DNA from: Streptomyces sp. NRRL F-5122
Lineage (GTDB): Bacteria; Actinomycetota; Actinomycetes; Streptomycetales; Streptomycetaceae
NCBI RefSeq assembly: GCF_001507435.1
Contig: NZ_LMWH01000244.1
Location: forward strand, 10,048 to 74,047
Reading direction: 5' to 3'
DNA length: 64,000 nt
The notes under the pieces are model-generated. The model ran no database searches and was not told where the DNA came from. It was given only the letters and a program-made list of their open reading frames with translations. Within the stretch, counting starts at the first letter, position 1, and each line of letters begins with the position of its first letter. Shown in pieces: positions 1 through 8,806 of the stretch. A program made the translations under genes and the position numbers.

Positions 1-622
1 GTGTCCCGAGCCCCAGGCCGCGACGGGCCGAGGTGAGCACCACCTCCACGCCGGGGTTGACCCGCTCGACGTTCGCCCGGAACTCCGGCTCGTCGAACTC
101 GACGGCCTCGGCGATATCGGTCTTCGTCACCACCACCAGGTGGGCGAGGCCGAAGGCCGTCGGGTACTTGAGCGGCTTGTCCTCGCCCTCGGTCACGGAG
201 GCGAGCACGACCCGCAGGGTCTCCCCCAGGTCGTACGAGGCCGGGCAGACGAGGTTGCCCACGTTCTCCACGAACAGAAGGCGGGCCGCGTCCGGCAGCC
301 ACCCCTCCAGATGCCGGGCCAGCATGCCCGCCTCCAGATGGCACAGCCCGTCGGTGAGGATCTGCTTGACCGGGACGCCCGAACGCGCCAGCCGCGCCGC
401 GTCGTTCTCGGTGGCGAGGTCGGCGGTGAGCGCCGCGACCGGCACGGAGCGTTCCCGCGCCAGACCCAGTTCCCGTTCCAGGAGGGCGGTCTTGCCGCTC
501 CCGGGGCTCGACAGCAGATTGACGACGGTCGTGCCGCGGGCGGCCAGGCCGGCCCGCAGGGTGTCCGCGGCCCGGTCGTTCTTGGCGAGCACGGCCTGCT
601 TCAGGTCCACCACACGGCACAT
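1..622 (-). CDS. hypB: HypB, hydrogenase nickel-incorporation GTPase (partial, C-terminus beyond window)
   Basis: HypB uses GTP hydrolysis, with HypA, to insert nickel into the large subunit of [NiFe]-hydrogenase in the cytoplasm. About 207 residues are visible, starting MCRVVDLKQAVLAKND. A P-loop SSPGSGKT lies at about residues 38-45, a Switch-type DLATENDA follows, and the guanine-specificity motif TKTD is near residue 167. The N-terminus lacks the His-rich nickel-storage stretch found in some HypB proteins. The frame stays open to base 2, so the gene runs off the window. It begins 3 nt after the hypA stop, so the two are surely co-transcribed. The remaining hyp genes (hypF, C, D, E) are expected just outside the window. 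Confidence 0.95.
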   Translation of the reverse strand, partial: MCRVVDLKQAVLAKNDRAADTLRAGLAARGTTVVNLLSSPGSGKTALLERELGLARERSVPVAALTADLATENDAARLARSGVPVKQILTDGLCHLEAGMLARHLEGWLPDAARLLFVENVGNLVCPASYDLGETLRVVLASVTEGEDKPLKYPTAFGLAHLVVVTKTDIAEAVEFDEPEFRANVERVNPGVEVVLTSARRGLGLGT

Positions 623-625
623 GGT

Positions 626-1021
626 TCAGCGCTCCTCTGGGATCGGTTGGGCGGCGGGAACGGGCGTGCGGCCGTCCTCCCACTGCACGCCGACGATCTG
701 CAGTTCACGGCCCGACAACAGATCGGTGGCTCCGCCGTCGCACAGGGGGCAACTCAGCAAGGGCGGCATACCGACCGCCCATTCGTGCGCGCACGGAGTG
801 CACCGGGCCCGTCCGGGCACGGTGTCGGTCACCAGCTCGGCGCCCTCCAGCACCGTCCCGGCACAGGCGAGTTCGAAGCAGAAGGACAGGGCATCGGGTA
901 CGACACCGGCCAGCTCGCCGACCTGGAGCCGCACCGAGCGCACCGCCGTGACGTCCCCGGCCCGCTCGGCCGCCTCTTCCACCTGGCCGATCACCGCCAT
1001 CGCGATGGACATCTCGTGCAT
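626..1021 (-). CDS. hypA: HypA, hydrogenase nickel metallochaperone
   Basis: This 131-residue protein delivers nickel together with HypB. It begins MHEMSIA, whose His2 is the conserved nickel ligand of the family. It carries the structural zinc site as two CxxC pairs (CTPC and CPLC) in the second half. The length is slightly above the usual 110-120 residues because of a short C-terminal tail. It lies between the maturation protease gene, 176 nt upstream, and hypB, 3 nt downstream, in the leftward accessory arm of the hydrogenase locus. Confidence 0.95.
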   Translation of the reverse strand: MHEMSIAMAVIGQVEEAAERAGDVTAVRSVRLQVGELAGVVPDALSFCFELACAGTVLEGAELVTDTVPGRARCTPCAHEWAVGMPPLLSCPLCDGGATDLLSGRELQIVGVQWEDGRTPVPAAQPIPEER

Positions 1022-1197
1022 GGCTCTCCGTCCCGGCGAACCCGGGCTCCCGCCGTGTGGGGCGAGGCGTGCGTGCGCGGCCCGCCGGGCTCCATTAGAG
1101 GCGAGGCACCACGGTCCGCCGGACCGGCACGCCGTGGCCGCCCGGCCGCGTACGCCGTTCGCCGCAACCGCGACGCCCGGCCGTACGCCGGGTCATC

Positions 1198-1740
1198 TCA
1201 TCCCTCCAGGGCCCCCGGCGCGGGCGCGTGGCGCGGCCTGGGCTCTTCGGAGCGCAGCAGTTCTTCGATGACCCGGACGGCCTCCGGCACCGCCCCGGAC
1301 ACCGAAGGGCTCAGGCCGATGCGCTCCTCCACAACGGCGGGTTCGCACCCCACCACCAGCGTGCGCCGTGGCGGGCGGGCACCGGTGCCGGCGCAGAGCG
1401 TGCCGAGCAGGCCGAGTACGGCGTCGGGCGTCATCCGGTGGCCGTCGAGCGGCATGGGCTGCGCAGCGTCCGTCTCCGCGACGTCGTGCTCGATGACGTA
1501 CACCGTGCCGGGCTCCCCGCCGCGCCGGGTGGCGTCCACCAGGATCAGGGTGTCGTAGCCGTCGAGGAGCTGGTAGGCGAGGTGCACCCCACGCACCCCG
1601 ATGTCCAGGAGCTCGACGCCCTCGGGCAGGTCGCGCTCCTTCAGTGCGCGCACGGTCTCCACGCCGAAGCCGTCGTCCCCGAGGAAGATGTTGCCGATAC
1701 CGGCGACGAGGACCGGAACCTTGTGCGGGGAAACGCTCAT
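1198..1740 (-). CDS. Hydrogenase maturation endopeptidase (HyaD/HycI family)
   Basis: This 180-residue nickel-dependent protease would remove the C-terminal tail of the hydrogenase large subunit after nickel insertion. The family signature GIGNIFLGDDGFG is near the N-terminus (residues about 14-26), with the metal-binding Glu/Asp in LGDDGFGVE and a later DATRRGGEPGTVY segment. The ATG at 1738-1740 overlaps the stop of the upstream gene (ATGA), which fixes the start. A longer in-frame extension is open but lies within the upstream gene. Its likely substrate is the 597-residue large subunit at 18643-20436, which carries a tail after its last Cys-His motif. Confidence 0.93.
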   Translation of the reverse strand: MSVSPHKVPVLVAGIGNIFLGDDGFGVETVRALKERDLPEGVELLDIGVRGVHLAYQLLDGYDTLILVDATRRGGEPGTVYVIEHDVAETDAAQPMPLDGHRMTPDAVLGLLGTLCAGTGARPPRRTLVVGCEPAVVEERIGLSPSVSGAVPEAVRVIEELLRSEEPRPRHAPAPGALEG

Positions 1741-2981
1741 GCGTCGTCCTCCAGTGGTGTGACCTCGTCGGGCCGGAAGTAGAGGAAGACCCCCTGTTCC
1801 CTGCGGATCTCGGCACCGGGGTCGTCCTCGACCGTCACCGCCAGGTGCACCGAGCCGTCGACGTCGTTCAGCACGGCCTCGACGGTGGCGGTGCGGCCCC
1901 GCAGGAAGAAGTCCTGGGCGTCGGTGCGCCGCAGGCCCGGGTTCAGCAGCACCCTGCACCCGGCCACCACGTGCCGGCCGTTGACCACAACCCGGTCGGG
2001 TGCCGGGGCGGGGCCGGAGCCGGTCGCCTCTCCCGGCTCCCGCCATTCGGGGGGCGCGGAGTCGGCCGGGGCGAGGACCGCGTCGAGGTCGGTGGCCTCG
2101 AGCGCCGTATGGCGGGTGTGCGGATCCACCACCGGGTGGTCCCCGAGAATGACCGGGGAGGACAGCATCACGTCCGCGCGGCCGGGTTCACCGGCGAGCA
2201 CGGGCCAGGTGTGCAGATTGCGGCAGGCCGCGCTCACGCCTCGCGCCCACTCGGGCGGTTCGGTCATCGACAGGAACGACCCGGCGCTGAGCCCGATGAG
2301 CAGGTGGGTCGCCACCAAGGAGTGCCGCAGAGCCGCGTCGCGGTCGGTGTTGCCGTTCTCCTCGGGGGTCCAGGCGCTGGTGTTCTCGACGACCGCGGTC
2401 AGCCGCATCAGCCGGTAGGGCCCCTCGATGCGGCGTGCCGCGAGCCGCAGCACCCCGCCGATCTCCTCGTGCCGGAAGGTCCGGTGACCGACGACGCCGC
2501 CGTCCTCGTCCTGGATCGGCTCGCTCTCCTCGCCCGCGGGGCGGACGAAGGGGATCGTGATCCCGTCGCCCTCGGCGAGTCGGTCCACCGCCACGACCGC
2601 CTCGACGCGCTCCTCGGTGCCCCCGGCCGGGGCGGCCGGCGACTCGTCGCCCGGTCCGCGCCCGGGCGCGGTCTGCGAACCGCCCTCGGAACGGGTCGGT
2701 TGCACAACGGGACGCCGGGCACGCAGGAAGCGCAGCTCGACCGCCAGGGTGGCACCCGTTCCCGGCTCCATCAGGCATTCGGTGTGCTGGAAGTCGTACT
2801 CGTCGCCGTCGGCGTTCCAGGCCGGTGGCACAAGCACGCCGAACTGCCGGCGCAACCCGTTCCTGGCGGCGGAGGCGCGGTACGGGTGGAGCGGCGAGCC
2901 CTCGAAGAGCACGGCGTCGGCGACCTGCCGGGCGAGGGTGAAGCGCGCCTCGGTCTCGGGGGCGAACGAACTGACGCTCAC
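1737..2981 (-). CDS. Uncharacterised hydrogenase-locus protein, copy A
   Basis: This 414-residue soluble protein has no function that I recognise. It is a clear paralogue of the product of 15851-17005. Shared blocks include ADAVL(F/Y)EG followed by PYR, QFG(V/I)L, QTECL/HTECL, NLHT(W/F)PVLAG and LSSP(V/I)IL.DHP. Compared with copy B it has a low-complexity Gly/Pro insert near residues 105-125 and a C-terminal extension of about 100 residues ending ...RPDEVTPLEDDA. The GTG at 2979-2981 has a GGAAGGA site 7 nt upstream and overlaps the hypX stop; its own stop overlaps the protease start. It is therefore translated as part of the hypX-hypB operon. Placement suggests a role in assembly or partnering of the hydrogenase; that is inference only. 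Confidence 0.85.
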   Translation of the reverse strand: MSVSSFAPETEARFTLARQVADAVLFEGSPLHPYRASAARNGLRRQFGVLVPPAWNADGDEYDFQHTECLMEPGTGATLAVELRFLRARRPVVQPTRSEGGSQTAPGRGPGDESPAAPAGGTEERVEAVVAVDRLAEGDGITIPFVRPAGEESEPIQDEDGGVVGHRTFRHEEIGGVLRLAARRIEGPYRLMRLTAVVENTSAWTPEENGNTDRDAALRHSLVATHLLIGLSAGSFLSMTEPPEWARGVSAACRNLHTWPVLAGEPGRADVMLSSPVILGDHPVVDPHTRHTALEATDLDAVLAPADSAPPEWREPGEATGSGPAPAPDRVVVNGRHVVAGCRVLLNPGLRRTDAQDFFLRGRTATVEAVLNDVDGSVHLAVTVEDDPGAEIRREQGVFLYFRPDEVTPLEDDA

Positions 2982-4714
2982 GGCGTGGTCCTTCCGGTGG
3001 CCGCGCTCCCGGACCGGCACGGTTCCGCCGTCGTCCGGCCGCCCGTCGCGCGGGCGAGGTGCGGGGGTGTACACGTCGCCTTCTCCTTGTGGACGAAGGC
3101 GCGCCTCAGCTCGTGATAGGGGGCGGCGGGGTTGTGGAAGACCCGGTGCATCTCGGCGAGCTCCCGTTCCCGGAAGGCGGACAGCGGTTCGACGCTCTCC
3201 TGCCGCTCCAGCTCGGCCTTCTTCGCCGCGATACGCGTGCGGGTATCCGGCAGGGACACAAGTCGCGCCGCCAGCCGGCCCACCTCGGCCTGGAAGTCCT
3301 GCGGCCGGCAGTCGACCACCCGGTCGACGAGTCCCAGTCCGCAGGCGCCGGCGGCGCTCATCGGCAGTGCCTCGCGCAGGAGCCGGTCCGCCGCGGCGGC
3401 ACCCACTCGGCGGGGAAGCGTGTAGGTCCAGTACTCCGAGCCGTGCAGGCCCATCAGCCGGTAGTGCGGGTTGAGGACGCAGCCGCCGCGGCACCAGACC
3501 TCGTCCGCGGCCAGGGCGAGCATCACCCCGCCTGCGGCCGCGTTGCCCGCGAGCGCGGAGACCACCAGCCGGTCCGTGGTCCTCAGAACGGCCTCGACCA
3601 GGTCGTCGATGGCGTTGATGTTCGCCCACGACTCGGCCGCGGGGTCCTCGGCGGCCTCGATGACACCGAGATGGATCCCGTTGCAGAAGAAGTCGCGTTG
3701 CCCGCCCAGCACAAGCACCGACGTCGGACGCGCACACGCCTCCCGGTACGCGTCCAGCAGGCGCCGGCACTGCGCGGTGCTCATCGCGCCGCCGGGAAAG
3801 GAGAACGACAGGAAGCCGACGCTGCCCTCCTCCCGGTAGCGGATGTCCGTCCAGGTGCGCCATCCCGGCTCCGGCAGAGCGGGCAGACGCGGCACGGGCG
3901 GCAGCAGGTCGCCGAGGGCGCTCACGGCGGGACGTCTGAACGTGGACGGCTGCCCCGGACGACGCCGTCGGCGCAGCTCGGGGATCCACACGGCCCCGTC
4001 CGTGGTCGCGCGGCAGATCGCCCCGACGCGGGTGGCCAGCAGTTCCCCCGGTGCACCGCGCAGGACGTCCTCGGGGTGGCCTCCGTGCAGGTACCACTCC
4101 TCGCCGAGGAGCGTGTCGAGCACACCGGGCTGCGAGTCGGCGGCGCGCAGCTTGCGCACCACGGTCTCCGTGGAGTCGGCGTGCCAGTCGATCCGGCGCA
4201 CGCTCTGATCGAGGTACGGCCGGACCCGCGAGGTGTCCTGCCGGACCGGGGTGTGGGTACCCGAGGCGAAGCGCTCCACGGCGAGCAGGACGGCCGCCAG
4301 TGCCGCGTCGGCGATCTCGTTGCGGTACAGATCGCTCTTGGGCACCGGGGGGAGGGGACACGCGACGGACGCCCACACGTCACCGGCGTCCATCTCCTCC
4401 ACCGCCTGCAGGACCGTCACGCCCCAGCGCTCCGCTCCCTCCTGGATCGCCCAGTCGAGGGAGGAGGGCCCCCGGTCCCCCACCGGGCCCGGATGGACCA
4501 CGAAGCACGGATACCTCTCCCACACCTCGCGGGGGATCGCCGTCCTCAGCATCGGAGCGAGGACGAGCTGCGGCGCGTGCCGTCGTACGGCGTCCGCCAA
4601 CGAGCCGTCAGGAAGGGCGAGTTCCACCGTCACGAGCTGGCCCCGGTCACGCAGTTCGGCATGGACGCGCTGGGTCAGGCTGTTGAACGCGCTGGCCACG
4701 AGCAGGATGTGCAC
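2978..4714 (-). CDS. hypX: HypX/HoxX, CO-ligand synthase for [NiFe]-hydrogenase in air
   Basis: HypX converts formyl-tetrahydrofolate to the CO ligand of the NiFe site under oxic conditions (established for Aquifex and Ralstonia homologues). The 578-residue product has the expected two halves. The first is a formyltransferase-like N-terminus, with VVHPGPVGDRGPSSLDWAI at about residues 72-90 and a following EEMDAGDVWAS. The second is an enoyl-CoA-hydratase-like C-terminus from about residue 290 (LGGQRDFFCNGIHLG, ALAGNAAAGGVMLALAADEV). A GTG start with a G-rich site 6 nt upstream is used. It heads the leftward accessory operon and overlaps the next gene by 4 nt. Its presence predicts a hydrogenase assembled and working in oxygen. 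Confidence 0.95.
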   Translation of the reverse strand: MHILLVASAFNSLTQRVHAELRDRGQLVTVELALPDGSLADAVRRHAPQLVLAPMLRTAIPREVWERYPCFVVHPGPVGDRGPSSLDWAIQEGAERWGVTVLQAVEEMDAGDVWASVACPLPPVPKSDLYRNEIADAALAAVLLAVERFASGTHTPVRQDTSRVRPYLDQSVRRIDWHADSTETVVRKLRAADSQPGVLDTLLGEEWYLHGGHPEDVLRGAPGELLATRVGAICRATTDGAVWIPELRRRRRPGQPSTFRRPAVSALGDLLPPVPRLPALPEPGWRTWTDIRYREEGSVGFLSFSFPGGAMSTAQCRRLLDAYREACARPTSVLVLGGQRDFFCNGIHLGVIEAAEDPAAESWANINAIDDLVEAVLRTTDRLVVSALAGNAAAGGVMLALAADEVWCRGGCVLNPHYRLMGLHGSEYWTYTLPRRVGAAAADRLLREALPMSAAGACGLGLVDRVVDCRPQDFQAEVGRLAARLVSLPDTRTRIAAKKAELERQESVEPLSAFRERELAEMHRVFHNPAAPYHELRRAFVHKEKATCTPPHLARATGGRTTAEPCRSGSAATGRTTP

Positions 4715-5027
4715 GACAGACCCCCGACAGACGTGCGGCGAACGACGGTGCGGGCGCGGTGGTCCCGCCGAGTGCGATGGTGTAGCACACCCGCGCGCGC
4801 CGTTCGCAGAAAGGCTGCGGGTTCACCCGAAAGCGGGTTTCGAAGCGCCACTCGGGCCTGAGGCCCCGTGCGAGTGAGTAGGGGCCCGGTGGCGCACGGT
4901 CGAGGGGCCGCTCGCTCCCGGCCCGTGAACGCCGCACGGCCCCGGCGCCGTTCGTGGCCGCCGGAACCGGCCGACGGCGCATGTGACGCCCCTCGCCTCC
5001 CGGGGCCCGGCAGTGTAGACATGGCAC
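4715..5027. other. Intergenic region between divergent hypX and phosphatase genes
   Basis: These 313 bases separate two divergently read genes and should hold both promoters. I see no convincing ORF. Just before the rightward ATG at 5028 there is a weak -10-like TAGACA near 5016-5021, so the rightward transcript may have a very short leader. I found no strong palindrome. Confidence 0.4.
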
Positions 5028-7814
5028 ATGGTCCGGCTCCTGCGTCGAACCGGGACTCGGTCGACCCGTCCCGGCGGTCCGCGTGCGCGCCGCCCCGCCC
5101 GAGCGCCCGAGAACGACGCCCGGCACACATCGCAGGGGGAACGCCCCGGCCCCGGGCGGCAGCCGCGCCCCCCGTGGTCGGACCCCCGCGCCGGACTGCA
5201 GACGGCACTGGGCGGACGCAGCGTCGCCGCGCAGGTCTTCTTCCTGCAAGTGGTCATCGTGCTGTTGCTGGTGGTGTCCGCGGTGCTGGCTCTCGTTCTG
5301 CAGGTGCGGCACGACACCACGCAGGAGGCCCGCAACCGTTCCCTCGCCGTTGCCCAGTCCTTCGCCAACGCGCCGGGCACACGGGAGGCGCTGAGCGGCC
5401 CGGACCCCACAGCGGTGCTGCAGCCACGGGCCGAGGCGGCCCGCGAGGGGTCGAGGGTCGATTTCATCGTCGTGATGGACACCGAGGGGATCCGCTACAC
5501 GCACCCCAGGCCGGACCGAATCGGCAAGAAGTTCGTGGGCAACATCGCGCCCGCGCTGGCGGGTGGCACCGAGGTCGAGGAGATCGACGGCACCATCGGC
5601 CGGCTGGTGCAGGCCGTGGTACCGGTCAAGGCACCGGACGGCGACGTCGTGGGGCTGGTGTCGGCCGGAATCACCACCGAACACGTGGGCGGCGTCGCTG
5701 ACCGGCAACTGCCGCTGGTGCTGGCCGCGGCCGCCGCGGGACTCGCACTCGCCACGGCGGGGACGGCGCTCGTCACCAGACGCCTGATGCGCCAGACGCA
5801 CGGTCTGGGACCGCGCGAGATGACCCGGATGTACGAACACCACGACGCGGTGCTGCACTCCGTCCGGGAGGGGGTGATCATCGTGAGCGGTGACGGTGAT
5901 CTGCTGCTGGCCAACGACGAGGCGCAGCGCCTGCTCGATCTGCCGTCGGACGCCGAGCGCCGGCAGGTGACCGAACTCGGCCTTCCCGCCGAGACCGCCG
6001 AGTTGCTGGCGTCCGGGCGGGTCGCCACGGACGAGGTGCACCTGGTCGGGGACCGGCTGCTGGCCGTGAACCAGCGGCCCACGGATCTGGAGGGCGGGCC
6101 GCCCGGCCATGTCGCCACCCTCCGCGACTCGACCGAACTGCGCGCCCTGTCCGGCAAGGCGGAGGAGGCACGGGAGCGCCTCACCCTGCTGTACGACGCC
6201 GGTGTGGGCGTGGGGACCAGCCTGGATGTGACGCGCACCGCCGAGGAGCTGGCCACGCTGGCCGTGCCCCGGTTCGCGGACTTCGCCACCGTGGACCTGT
6301 TCGAGGCGGTGCTGCACGGCGGGGAACCGGAGGCGGCCGGCGGGCTGCGTCGTGCGGCGTTCAGCGGGATCCGCGACGATCCTCCCCTGTATCCGGTGGG
6401 CGAGCGGATCCGCTACGTCGAGACCTCCCCCCAGGCCCAGGCCCTCGCCGGCGGCCCGGCCACCGTAGAGCCATGCCTCGCCGAGGCCCACGGATGGCTG
6501 GCTCAGGACCTCGAGCGCTCCGCACAGGTCGTGGAGTACGGCATCCACTCGATGATCACCGTGCCGGTGCGGGCCGGAGGGCTCCTGCTGGGGGTGGCCA
6601 ACTTCTGGCGTTCCGAGAAGCCCGGCCCCTTCGACGAGGAGGAGCTGGCCCTGGCGGAGGAGCTGGTGGCCCGGGCCGCGGTCTCGATCGACAACGCGCG
6701 CCGGTACACGCGCGAGCACGGTCTCGCGGTGACCCTGCAGCGCAGTCTGCTGCCGCGGAAGCTGCCCGAACAGGGCGCCCTGGACATCGCCTACCGCTAT
6801 CTTCCGGCGCGGGCCGCGGTGGGCGGTGACTGGTTCGACGTGCTGCCGCTGTCCGGCACCCGGGTGGCGCTGGTCGTCGGTGACGTGGTGGGCCACGGGC
6901 TGCACGCCGCGGCCACGATGGGGCGGCTGCGCACGGCGGTGCACAACTTCTCGGCACTCGACCTGCCGCCCGACGAACTCCTCGGCCTGCTGGACGAACT
7001 GGTGGGCAGGATCGACCAGGACGAGGCGGCCGAGGGCGGCGCCCCCGTCACGGGCGCGACCTGCCTGTACGCGGTCTACGACCCGGTGACCCGACGCTGC
7101 GTCATCGCCCGCGCCGGCCATCCGCCGCCCGCCGTGATCCGGCCCGACGGCCGGGTGGAGTTCCCCGAGGTGCCCGCCGGTCCGCCGCTCGGCCTCGGAG
7201 GGCTTCCCTTCGAGACGGCCGATCTGGAGCTGGAGGAGGGCAGCCGGATCGTCCTCTACACCGATGGGCTCATCGAGGGCCGTGGACAGGACATCGACGC
7301 CGGATTCGAGCTGCTGGGCGCCGCCCTGGCCGGGTCGGGACCCTCGCCCGAGGAGACCTGCCGGGCCGTGCTCGACGCCCGGCTGCCGCACCGTCCGAGC
7401 GACGACGTCGCGCTGCTCGTCGCACGCACCCGGGCCCTGCCGGCCTCCCACGTCGCCCAGTGGGAGGTGCCGCAGGATCCCGCGGCCGTCGGCGAGGTAC
7501 GCGCGGCGGTGACACGGAAGCTGACGGAGTGGGGGCTCGAGGAGCTGTTGTTCACCACGGAGCTCGTGCTCAGCGAGCTGGTGACCAACGCGATCCGTTA
7601 CGGAAGCTCGCCCGTCCGCGTACGTATGCTGCGCGACCGCGCTCTCGTCTGCGAGGTCTTCGACGCCAGCAGCACCTCGCCGCATCTGCGGTACGCGGCG
7701 ATGACCGACGAGGGCGGGCGCGGGCTGTTCCTGGTCGCTCAGCTCGCCGAACGCTGGGGGACCCGCTACACGCCGACGGGCAAGGTCATCTGGGCCGAAC
7801 AGCCGCTGCCCTGA
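5028..7814 (+). CDS. Membrane sensor with PAS, GAF, SpoIIE phosphatase and RsbW-like ATPase domains
   Basis: This 928-residue membrane signalling protein probably acts on anti-anti-sigma factors. The order is: an Arg/Pro-rich cytoplasmic start (1-64); a membrane helix at about 66-92; an extracytoplasmic single-Cache sensor (about 95-228, with YTHPRPDRIGKKF as in CitA/DcuS relatives); a second helix at 229-250; PAS (about 270-370); GAF (about 385-560); SpoIIE-type PP2C phosphatase (about 580-775, GGDWFDVLPL and GDVVGHG); and a C-terminal HATPase_c domain (about 800-925, ELVTNAIRYG and GRGLFLVAQLAERWG). Having both phosphatase and kinase-like domains suggests two-way control of a sigma-factor switch. 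The ligand is unknown. It stands alone between hypX and the chitosanase gene. Confidence 0.9.
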   Translation: MVRLLRRTGTRSTRPGGPRARRPARAPENDARHTSQGERPGPGRQPRPPWSDPRAGLQTALGGRSVAAQVFFLQVVIVLLLVVSAVLALVLQVRHDTTQEARNRSLAVAQSFANAPGTREALSGPDPTAVLQPRAEAAREGSRVDFIVVMDTEGIRYTHPRPDRIGKKFVGNIAPALAGGTEVEEIDGTIGRLVQAVVPVKAPDGDVVGLVSAGITTEHVGGVADRQLPLVLAAAAAGLALATAGTALVTRRLMRQTHGLGPREMTRMYEHHDAVLHSVREGVIIVSGDGDLLLANDEAQRLLDLPSDAERRQVTELGLPAETAELLASGRVATDEVHLVGDRLLAVNQRPTDLEGGPPGHVATLRDSTELRALSGKAEEARERLTLLYDAGVGVGTSLDVTRTAEELATLAVPRFADFATVDLFEAVLHGGEPEAAGGLRRAAFSGIRDDPPLYPVGERIRYVETSPQAQALAGGPATVEPCLAEAHGWLAQDLERSAQVVEYGIHSMITVPVRAGGLLLGVANFWRSEKPGPFDEEELALAEELVARAAVSIDNARRYTREHGLAVTLQRSLLPRKLPEQGALDIAYRYLPARAAVGGDWFDVLPLSGTRVALVVGDVVGHGLHAAATMGRLRTAVHNFSALDLPPDELLGLLDELVGRIDQDEAAEGGAPVTGATCLYAVYDPVTRRCVIARAGHPPPAVIRPDGRVEFPEVPAGPPLGLGGLPFETADLELEEGSRIVLYTDGLIEGRGQDIDAGFELLGAALAGSGPSPEETCRAVLDARLPHRPSDDVALLVARTRALPASHVAQWEVPQDPAAVGEVRAAVTRKLTEWGLEELLFTTELVLSELVTNAIRYGSSPVRVRMLRDRALVCEVFDASSTSPHLRYAAMTDEGGRGLFLVAQLAERWGTRYTPTGKVIWAEQPLP

Positions 7815-7882
7815 GGCCGATCGTTCGGACCGGCGCCGCCACGAGAACCTGTTGCTTGACGGGTACCCAACGCTCCATGGAT

Positions 7883-7905
7883 CTGATAGGAAACCTTCCT
7901 ATCAG
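7883..7905. promoter_or_regulatory. Perfect palindromic operator upstream of the chitosanase gene
   Basis: A perfect inverted repeat has 10-bp arms CTGATAGGAA and TTCCTATCAG around a 3-nt centre (ACC). It lies about 40 nt before the chitosanase start, where a repressor would block transcription. Chitosanase genes of other streptomycetes are controlled by a ROK-family repressor (CsnR) at a palindrome in this position; that CsnR binds here is inference. No csnR is in the window. Confidence 0.75.
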
Positions 7906-7945
7906 TACAACTCCCCACCCCCCGAACCCACTTGGAGTCCCAGTG

Positions 7946-8791
7946 GTGCATCCGTCCCCCGACGCGGCAGGCGCCCGCAGCGCCTCCCGCCGCACCGTAC
8001 TCGCCTTGTTCGGTGCGTCTCTCGCGGCGATACCGCTGCTCGACACCGCGAACGCCGCGGCCGCCCCCACCGCCGCCCGCGCGACAGGACTCGACGACCC
8101 GGCGAAGAAGGAGATCGCCATGAAGCTGGTCTCGAGCGCGGAGAACTCCTCGCTCGACTGGAAGGCCCAGTACAAGTACATCGAGGACATCGGCGACGGG
8201 CGCGGTTACACCGCAGGCATCATCGGATTCTGCTCCGGCACCGGCGACATGCTCGACCTCGTCCAGCTCTACGCCGATCGCAAGCCCGGCAACGTCCTCG
8301 CCAAGTACCTGCCCGCGCTGCGCGATGTGAACGGCACCGACTCCCACGACGGACTCGACCCGAACTTCCCCAGGGACTGGCGCACGGCGGCGCAGGACAC
8401 TGTGTTCCAGCAGGCACAGAACGACGAACGCGACCGTGTGTACTTCAACCCCGCCGTCCAGCAGGGCAAGGCCGACGGCCTGGGAGTGCTCGGGCAGTTC
8501 ACCTACTACGACGCCATCGTGATGCACGGCGACGGTGACGACGCCACGAGCTTCCGCAACATCCGCAAGCGTGCGCTGCGTACGGCGAAGCCCCCGGCGC
8601 AGGGCGGCGCCGAGGTGGCGTACCTCAACGCCTTCCTCGACGCACGGGTGTGGGCGATGAAGCAGGAGGAGGCCCACAGCGACACCACCCGTGTCGACAC
8701 CGAGCAGCGTGTCTTCCTGCGCAACGGCAACCTGAACCTGGACCCGCCGCTGGACTGGAAGGTGTACGGGGACAGCTACCACATCGGCTGA
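7946..8791 (+). CDS. csn: Secreted GH46 chitosanase
   Basis: This endo-chitosanase of about 281 residues cleaves beta-1,4 bonds in chitosan outside the cell. A twin-arginine signal (ASRRTVLALFGASLAAI) ends in an Ala-rich cleavage region. The mature enzyme begins near LDDPAKKEIAMKLVSS and carries the GH46 catalytic pair, Glu in SSAENSS and Asp in IEDIGDGRGYTAG. The end NLDPPLDWKVYGDSYHIG is typical. Two adjacent GTG codons (7943 and 7946) are possible starts; the GGAG at 7934-7937 is 8 nt from the second, so that one is preferred. A palindromic operator lies upstream. The gene stands alone, followed by a convergent gene. Confidence 0.95.
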   Translation: MHPSPDAAGARSASRRTVLALFGASLAAIPLLDTANAAAAPTAARATGLDDPAKKEIAMKLVSSAENSSLDWKAQYKYIEDIGDGRGYTAGIIGFCSGTGDMLDLVQLYADRKPGNVLAKYLPALRDVNGTDSHDGLDPNFPRDWRTAAQDTVFQQAQNDERDRVYFNPAVQQGKADGLGVLGQFTYYDAIVMHGDGDDATSFRNIRKRALRTAKPPAQGGAEVAYLNAFLDARVWAMKQEEAHSDTTRVDTEQRVFLRNGNLNLDPPLDWKVYGDSYHIG

Positions 8792-8806
8792 CGGCCCGGC
8801 GTCCGG

